64,000 nt of DNA from Muricoccus nepalensis (GTDB lineage: Bacteria > Pseudomonadota > Alphaproteobacteria > Acetobacterales > Acetobacteraceae), in contig NZ_RCZP01000008.1 of the NCBI RefSeq assembly GCF_006438825.1, positions 79,051 to 143,050 of the forward strand. The letters run 5' to 3'. This document shows, one piece after another, positions 59,856-64,000 of the stretch (position 1 is the stretch's first letter; each line of letters starts with the position of its first letter). The notes under the pieces were generated by a model, which searched no databases, was not told the DNA's origin, and saw only the letters and a list, made by a program, of their open reading frames with translations. Position numbers and translations under genes: made by a program.

Positions 59856-60647
59856 TCAGACCCGCGCCGTCGCGGGGCGCGGCCGGGCCGCCGCGAGGCC
59901 GAGCAGGCCGAGGAGCACGAGGCCGAGGGAGGCGGGCTCGGGCACCGCGACCGCCCGGATCTCGGCCGTGTTGAGCGGGCCGAGCCGCGCGCCCGGGGCG
60001 TCGATGGTCAGGTAGTCCGCCAGGTAGTCGCCGAGCGTGAGATTGTAGGCCTGCCCCGCGGCGTCGCGCAGGATCCAGGGCGTGACGACCTTCGGGCAGA
60101 CCGGCGGCGTGCCGGAGGAGCAGGGGCCGGGGCTGTGGCCGGCGCCGAAGAACGCCTCGAAGACGGTCGGCACGACGGAGGCGGCCGTGAAGGCGGGCGA
60201 GGCCGCGCCGAAGTCGCCGACGATGCCCGCGCCGTCGCTGGCGGGGTCGACGATGAAGCCCACCGCGTAGCGGCCGGGCGTGAAGCTGTTGTTGTCGAAG
60301 ATGGCGACGGTGACCCCCGTCTGCGGGTTCTCCAGCGCGCTCTGGATGCTGTAGCTGGTGCCGCCGACGGTGATCGTGGCGGCGGTGGGCGCGTAGGCGC
60401 GGAAGCCGTTGAAGGGCCCGCCGAGCGCCGGGGCTAGGTTGGGGCTGGCCGTGTCGAAGAGCGCGCGGATGGTGAAGGGGGTCGGGCTGGTGAAGAAGCT
60501 CGGGCTGGCGGCGGAGGCGGGGTTCAGGGCCTCGTCCGTGTCGAAGCCGCCGGTGTAGACGAGCTCGAACGGGGCCGCGCGTGCGCCCGTCCCAACGAGG
60601 GCGCCGAGGGCCAGCCCGGCCGCGACGACATACCCGATGCTTTTCAT
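59856..60647 (-). CDS. PEP-CTERM sorting-signal protein
   Basis: A 263-residue exported protein. Signal peptide (KSIGYVVAAGLALGALVGTG), a beta-rich middle with Asn/Gly/Thr-rich strands and one Cys pair, and a C-terminal tripartite tag VPEPASLGLVLLGLLGLAAARPR: VPEP motif, helix, basic end. Such proteins are sorted by exosortase to the surface. AGGAGGAAGG precedes the ATG at 60,647. Its function is unknown. Confidence 0.85.
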   Translation of the reverse strand: MKSIGYVVAAGLALGALVGTGARAAPFELVYTGGFDTDEALNPASAASPSFFTSPTPFTIRALFDTASPNLAPALGGPFNGFRAYAPTAATITVGGTSYSIQSALENPQTGVTVAIFDNNSFTPGRYAVGFIVDPASDGAGIVGDFGAASPAFTAASVVPTVFEAFFGAGHSPGPCSSGTPPVCPKVVTPWILRDAAGQAYNLTLGDYLADYLTIDAPGARLGPLNTAEIRAVAVPEPASLGLVLLGLLGLAAARPRPATARV

Positions 60648-60821
60648 GAGCCTTCCTCCTTGCGCGGGAAAAGGATCATGACCTTGCGGCGCCAAAATTA
60701 ACCTATGTGGCAAGGCCCGCCGCGCGTTCTGCGGGATAGAGCCGGGACGGACCGGAACCGGCCCTTGCCAGGCGGGGCGGCCGGGGACTATCTCTGCGGG
60801 CCTGCCGCGCGTTACCGCCGG

Positions 60822-60880
60822 CCGGGCGCTCGCGATTTGTCGGCCAGCTTGCGGCGAGCTTAAAGAAACGCGCTAAACGG
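60822..60880 (+). promoter_or_regulatory. SAM-II-type riboswitch upstream of metZ
   Basis: The stretch GCTCGCGATTTG, a central CCAGCTTGCGGCGAGC, TTAAAGAA and CGCTAAA appear in the order and spacing known for the SAM-II (metA) pseudoknot of alphaproteobacteria. The first GCTCGC pairs with GCGAGC. It would switch off metZ when S-adenosylmethionine is plentiful. Confidence 0.8.
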
Positions 60881-60923
60881 CTGTGGCGGGGCTCATCCCT
60901 CGCCCAACCGGGCCATCCGTGCC

Positions 60924-60939
60924 CGGCCCGGTCGGGCCG
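60924..60939 (+). terminator. Hairpin between the riboswitch and metZ
   Basis: CGGCCCG-GT-CGGGCCG followed by TTCTT. It may serve as an expression platform that ends transcription before the coding region. Confidence 0.4.
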
Positions 60940-60954
60940 TTCTTGATCGATGGA

Positions 60955-62235
60955 ATGCCCGTCATGCCCAGGACCCTCCCGAACGCCCTGCTCCGCCCCG
61001 CGACCCTCCTCGTGCGCGGCGGCCAGAACCGGTCCTCCTTCGACGAGATGTCGGAGCCGGTGCACCTGACCTCGGGCTTCATGTACGAGAGCGCGGAGCA
61101 GGCGGAGGAGACCTTCCTCGGCACGGTGCAGCACTTCCAGTATTCCCGCTTCGGCAACCCCACGATCGAGGCCCTGCAGAACAAGCTCGCGGCGCTGGAG
61201 GAGGCGGAGGCCTGCCGCGTCACGGCCTCGGGCATGGCGGCGGTGCACGGGGCGATGCTCGCGCACCTCAAGACCGGGGACCGGGTGGTGGCGTCGCGCG
61301 CGCTGTTCGGCTCCTGCCACTGGATCGTCTCCACCCTGCTGCCGCGCTACGGCATCGAGACCGTCTTCGTGGACGGCACGGACCTCGACCAGTGGCGCGA
61401 CGCCTTCCGCAAGCCCGCCGCGATGGTGCTGCTGGAGACGCCGTCCAACCCGATGCTGGAGCTGGTGGACCTGCCGGCCGTCGCCGCGCTCGCGCACGCG
61501 GCGGGCGCCGTGGTGGTGGTGGACAACGTCTTCGCGACCCCGCTCCTGCAGAAGCCGCTCACCCTCGGCGCGGACGTGGTGGTCTATTCGGCCACCAAGC
61601 ACTTCGACGGCCAGGGCCGCGTGCTGGGCGGGGCCGTGCTGGGCAGCCGCAAGTGGGTGGACGAGGTGCTGCAGCCCTTCATCCGCAACACCGGGCCGAG
61701 CATCTCCCCCTTCAACGCCTGGGTGATCCTCAAGGGGCTGGAGACGCTGCACCTGCGCGTGCCCGCCATGTGCGCCAACGCGGCGCGGGTCGCGGACTTC
61801 CTGGCCACGCGGGCGGAGGTGTCGCGCACGCTCTACCCCTTCCTCGACAGCCACCCGCAGCAGGCGCTGGCGCGCGCGCAGATGTCGGCGGGCGGCACGC
61901 TGGTCACCTTCGACGTGGCGGACCAGGGGGACGGCGCGAAGGCCGCCGCCTTCCGGGTGCTGAACGCGCTGAAGCTGGTCGACATCTCCAACAACCTCGG
62001 CGACGCCCGCAGCATGGTGACCCACCCCGCCACCACCACCCACATGAAGGTGGGGCCGGAGGAGCGGGCGCGGCTCGGCATCAACGACGGCACGGTGCGC
62101 CTCTCGGTCGGGCTGGAGGACGTGGACGACGTGATCGAGGACCTCGCCCAGGCGCTCGACGCCGCGCGCGACGGGCGGCGCGCGGGCGGCGGGGCGGCCG
62201 CGGCGGTGCCGCGCGCCGCGGGCCCGACACGCTGA
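60955..62235 (+). CDS. metZ: O-succinylhomoserine sulfhydrylase
   Basis: A 426-residue PLP enzyme making homocysteine from O-succinylhomoserine and sulphide. Seen: SSFDEMSEPVHLTSGFMYESAE, YSRFGNPTIEALQNKLAALE, DNVFATPLLQKPL, and the PLP Lys in YSATKHFDGQGRVLGGAVLG, the sequence typical of MetZ. The Ala/Gly-rich last 25 residues are not conserved. The ATG at 60,955 is used (GGA ahead); 60,964 is also possible. Controlled by a probable SAM-II riboswitch. Confidence 0.92.
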   Translation: MPVMPRTLPNALLRPATLLVRGGQNRSSFDEMSEPVHLTSGFMYESAEQAEETFLGTVQHFQYSRFGNPTIEALQNKLAALEEAEACRVTASGMAAVHGAMLAHLKTGDRVVASRALFGSCHWIVSTLLPRYGIETVFVDGTDLDQWRDAFRKPAAMVLLETPSNPMLELVDLPAVAALAHAAGAVVVVDNVFATPLLQKPLTLGADVVVYSATKHFDGQGRVLGGAVLGSRKWVDEVLQPFIRNTGPSISPFNAWVILKGLETLHLRVPAMCANAARVADFLATRAEVSRTLYPFLDSHPQQALARAQMSAGGTLVTFDVADQGDGAKAAAFRVLNALKLVDISNNLGDARSMVTHPATTTHMKVGPEERARLGINDGTVRLSVGLEDVDDVIEDLAQALDAARDGRRAGGGAAAAVPRAAGPTR

Positions 62236-62281
62236 GCGGGCGGGCCCCGGCGATGGCGCTTCCGCACGAGGGCCGGGCCGC

Positions 62282-62692
62282 ATGAGCGAGCCCGGCGCCT
62301 TCACGGCCGTGACGCGGGGCCTGCGCGTCACGGTCCGCAGCTTCTACCTCGTCGACCAGTCGGACCTGGAGGAGGGGCGCCACGTCTGGGCCTACCGCGT
62401 GCGGATCGCCAACGAGGGGCGGGACACGGTGCAGCTCCTCAAGCGGAGCTGGACCATCACGGACGCGCTCGGCCGCACGCAGCACGTCCACGGCGACGGC
62501 GTGGTGGGGGAGCAGCCCGTGCTCGAGCCCGGGGAGGTCTTCGAATACACCTCGGGCACGCCGCTCGCGACCCCCTCGGGCTTCATGCGCGGGACCTACC
62601 ACATGGTCGTCGCCGCCAGCGGCGAGCCCTTCGACGCGGAGATCCCCGCCTTCAGCCTCGACAGCCCGCACGGGCGCGGGGCGCTGAACTAG
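62282..62692 (+). CDS. apaG: ApaG protein (Co2+/Mg2+ efflux-associated)
   Basis: A 136-residue FN3-like fold protein. [64 protein letters not shown] and [12 protein letters not shown] are the usual ApaG blocks, including the nucleotide-like GxGVVGxQP loop. Often near metZ in alphaproteobacteria, as here. Biological role is not settled. Confidence 0.95.
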   Translation: MSEPGAFTAVTRGLRVTVRSFYLVDQSDLEEGRHVWAYRVRIANEGRDTVQLLKRSWTITDALGRTQHVHGDGVVGEQPVLEPGEVFEYTSGTPLATPSGFMRGTYHMVVAASGEPFDAEIPAFSLDSPHGRGALN

Positions 62693-62813
62693 CGTTCCGC
62701 CCGCCGGCCCCGCGGCCGAGAACCTCGGCGCCCCCGGCTTTCACAAACGCGATACCGCGCCCATCTTCGGGGCGCGGCGCGCCGCCGAACGACGCGCCCT
62801 AAGGAATGCCGAC

Positions 62814-63467
62814 GTGACCGAGCAGAACCCCCCCTCCCCCGACCGCACCAGCGCCCGCTCCCGGCTGCGCGCGGAGCTGGTGCGGCCCAGCCAAGCCGAG
62901 GCGGAGGCGGCGGTCCGCACCCTTCTCCTCTGGGCCGGCGACGACCCGGACCGCGAGGGGCTGGTCGACACGCCCGCCCGCGTCGCGCGCTCCTACCGGG
63001 AGCTCTTCGCGGGCTACGACGTCGACCCCGTGCAGCTCCTGCAGCGCTCCTTCGAGGAGGTGGCCGGCTACGACGAGATGGTGGTGCTGCGCGACATCCG
63101 CCTCGAGAGCCACTGCGAGCACCACATGGTGCCGATCATCGGCCGGGCGCATATCGGCTACCTGCCCCGCGGCCGCGTGGTCGGCATCAGCAAGCTCGCG
63201 CGCGTGGTGGACGCCTTCGCCAAGCGCCTGCAGATCCAGGAGAAGCTGACGGCGCAGATCGCCAACGCCATCCAGGACGTGCTGGACCCGGTCGGCGTGG
63301 CCGTGGTGCTCGAGGGCTCGCACCAGTGCATGACGACGCGGGGCGTCCACAAGACCGGCGTCGCGATGGTGACGAGCACGATGCTCGGCGCCTTCCGCGA
63401 GGATCACGCGACGCGGCGGGAGTTCCTGTCGATCATCAACGGCCGGGCCAACACCTTCGAGGGCTGA
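62814..63467 (+). CDS. folE: GTP cyclohydrolase I
   Basis: A 217-residue enzyme making dihydroneopterin triphosphate from GTP, first step of folate synthesis. Zinc and catalytic residues: [10 protein letters not shown] (Cys and His), [30 protein letters not shown] and HQCMTTRGV (second Cys). Start is a GTG at 62,814 after AAGGAA. Family length is normal. Confidence 0.95.
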   Translation: MTEQNPPSPDRTSARSRLRAELVRPSQAEAEAAVRTLLLWAGDDPDREGLVDTPARVARSYRELFAGYDVDPVQLLQRSFEEVAGYDEMVVLRDIRLESHCEHHMVPIIGRAHIGYLPRGRVVGISKLARVVDAFAKRLQIQEKLTAQIANAIQDVLDPVGVAVVLEGSHQCMTTRGVHKTGVAMVTSTMLGAFREDHATRREFLSIINGRANTFEG

Positions 63468-63487
63468 GGCGCGGCCCCCCCCCGCCG

Positions 63488-63868
63488 TCAGCAGTCGCGG
63501 CGGAAGAAGCCGGCGGAGCGGTTCGCGCGCGCGGCATCGGCCGGGGAGCCGGTGGCGGCGGCCCGCTGCTCGGTGCCCACCGCGTTGGCGTAGGCCTCCT
63601 GGCAGTAGGGATCGGCCGCGGCGGGCGCGGCGGCGTAGCCCTGCTGCACCGGCACCGGCCGGCCGTAGGCGTCGCCCCCGCCGACATAGGCCGGCATCGG
63701 CGTGGCATAGGGGGTCGCTGCGTTGTAGGGCGTCGCGTAGCCCTGCTGCACCACGGTGGGCGCGTAGCCGGGGTTGGTGGCGTAGTAGGGGTCGCTCGGC
63801 GCGCAGGCCGCGAGGCCGGCCCCGAGGGCGAGGGCGGGAAGCAGGATCGAGAGGCGCGTGCGGGTCAT
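63488..63868 (-). CDS. Small lipoprotein, Tyr/Ala/Pro-rich
   Basis: A 126-residue protein with a lipobox (GAGLAAC, Cys at about 22). The mature part has Tyr/Pro/Gly-rich repeats (NPGYAPTVVQQGYATPYNAA) and a Cys-ended tail (RSAGFFRRDC). Unknown function, exported and anchored to a membrane. Confidence 0.75.
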   Translation of the reverse strand: MTRTRLSILLPALALGAGLAACAPSDPYYATNPGYAPTVVQQGYATPYNAATPYATPMPAYVGGGDAYGRPVPVQQGYAAAPAAADPYCQEAYANAVGTEQRAAATGSPADAARANRSAGFFRRDC

Positions 63869-63933
63869 CTGGGGGCTCTCCTTCGTCAGGAAGGAGAGCG
63901 CGCGGGGGCTGTTGGGGTTTCGATCCGGCCCCG

Positions 63934-63969
63934 GGCGCCAGCCCTCGGGCCCAGGCGCTAGCCCTCGGG
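63934..63969. repeat. Two direct 16-bp repeats at the end of a gene
   Basis: GGCGCCAGCCCTCGGG and GGCGCTAGCCCTCGGG, 20 bases apart with one mismatch. The mismatch makes the stop codon of the minus-strand gene at the right edge. Confidence 0.6.
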
Positions 63970-64000
63970 AAGGTCCTGGCGCTGGATGCCGTCGGGGGAG
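63958..64000 (-). CDS. C-terminal fragment of a gene running off the window
   Basis: An open minus-strand frame ending SPDGIQRQDLPEG before a TAG stop (63,958-63,960). Only 13 residues are visible; the composition looks like a real protein end but no family can be named. Confidence 0.4.
   Translation of the reverse strand, partial: SPDGIQRQDLPEG

Overview
The window is about 64 kb from a high-GC Gram-negative bacterium. The best guess is an alphaproteobacterium of the Acetobacteraceae/Roseomonas type. This is inferred from the G+C-rich codon usage, a SAM-II-type riboswitch before metZ, the rlmB / tRNA-Tyr / tRNA-Gly(UCC) arrangement, tripartite-tricarboxylate (Bug-type) receptors and a PEP-CTERM protein. 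Species cannot be read from the sequence.

Bases 1 to about 29,597 are the right-hand part of a genomic island whose left end lies outside the window. Its cargo is a large copper-resistance block (1-15.5 kb). It holds a multicopper oxidase cut by the window edge, Met-rich exported proteins, a CPC-type P1B-ATPase, a CueR-like regulator with a DUF411 protein, a YtkA/FixH-like protein, a CusCBA efflux pump and several tiny membrane or Cys-rich exported proteins. A Csp3-like copper storage protein follows at 17.5 kb. Three MerR/CueR-type operator-promoters with long 19-bp spacers are visible and tie the block into one copper regulon. Between 15.6 and 23.7 kb lies a sparse accessory region with a possible defence nuclease (HhH plus PD-(D/E)XK), a DEDDh exonuclease, several small proteins without known function and an XRE regulator. 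From 23.9 to 29.5 kb there is a tightly packed four-gene module of three tyrosine-recombinase-like proteins and a small coiled-coil protein, comparable to the TnpA/B/C logic of Tn554-like elements.

The island ends inside a tRNA-Gly(UCC) gene. Only its first 33 nt, up to the anticodon, survive beside an intact tRNA-Tyr. On this side the element does not restore the tRNA.

From 29.6 to 64 kb the sequence is ordinary dense chromosome. In order it holds rlmB and a 2-keto-4-pentenoate hydratase-like gene; tRNA-Thr and uvrB; a LOV-domain hybrid histidine kinase; an IclR/VOC/flavin-monooxygenase/TTT-receptor group that looks catabolic; YihY, a thioredoxin-like protein, a D-2-hydroxyacid dehydrogenase, an EF-hand protein, an RlmM-like methyltransferase and DUF423; an aminotransferase and an amino-acid ABC binding protein; a zinc-acquisition pair behind a Zur-like palindrome; peptidase, esterase and tRNA-Arg; a TSUP permease, a response regulator and a decayed sugar transferase; modABC and tRNA-Gly(CCC); a PEP-CTERM protein; and SAM-II-metZ, apaG and folE.
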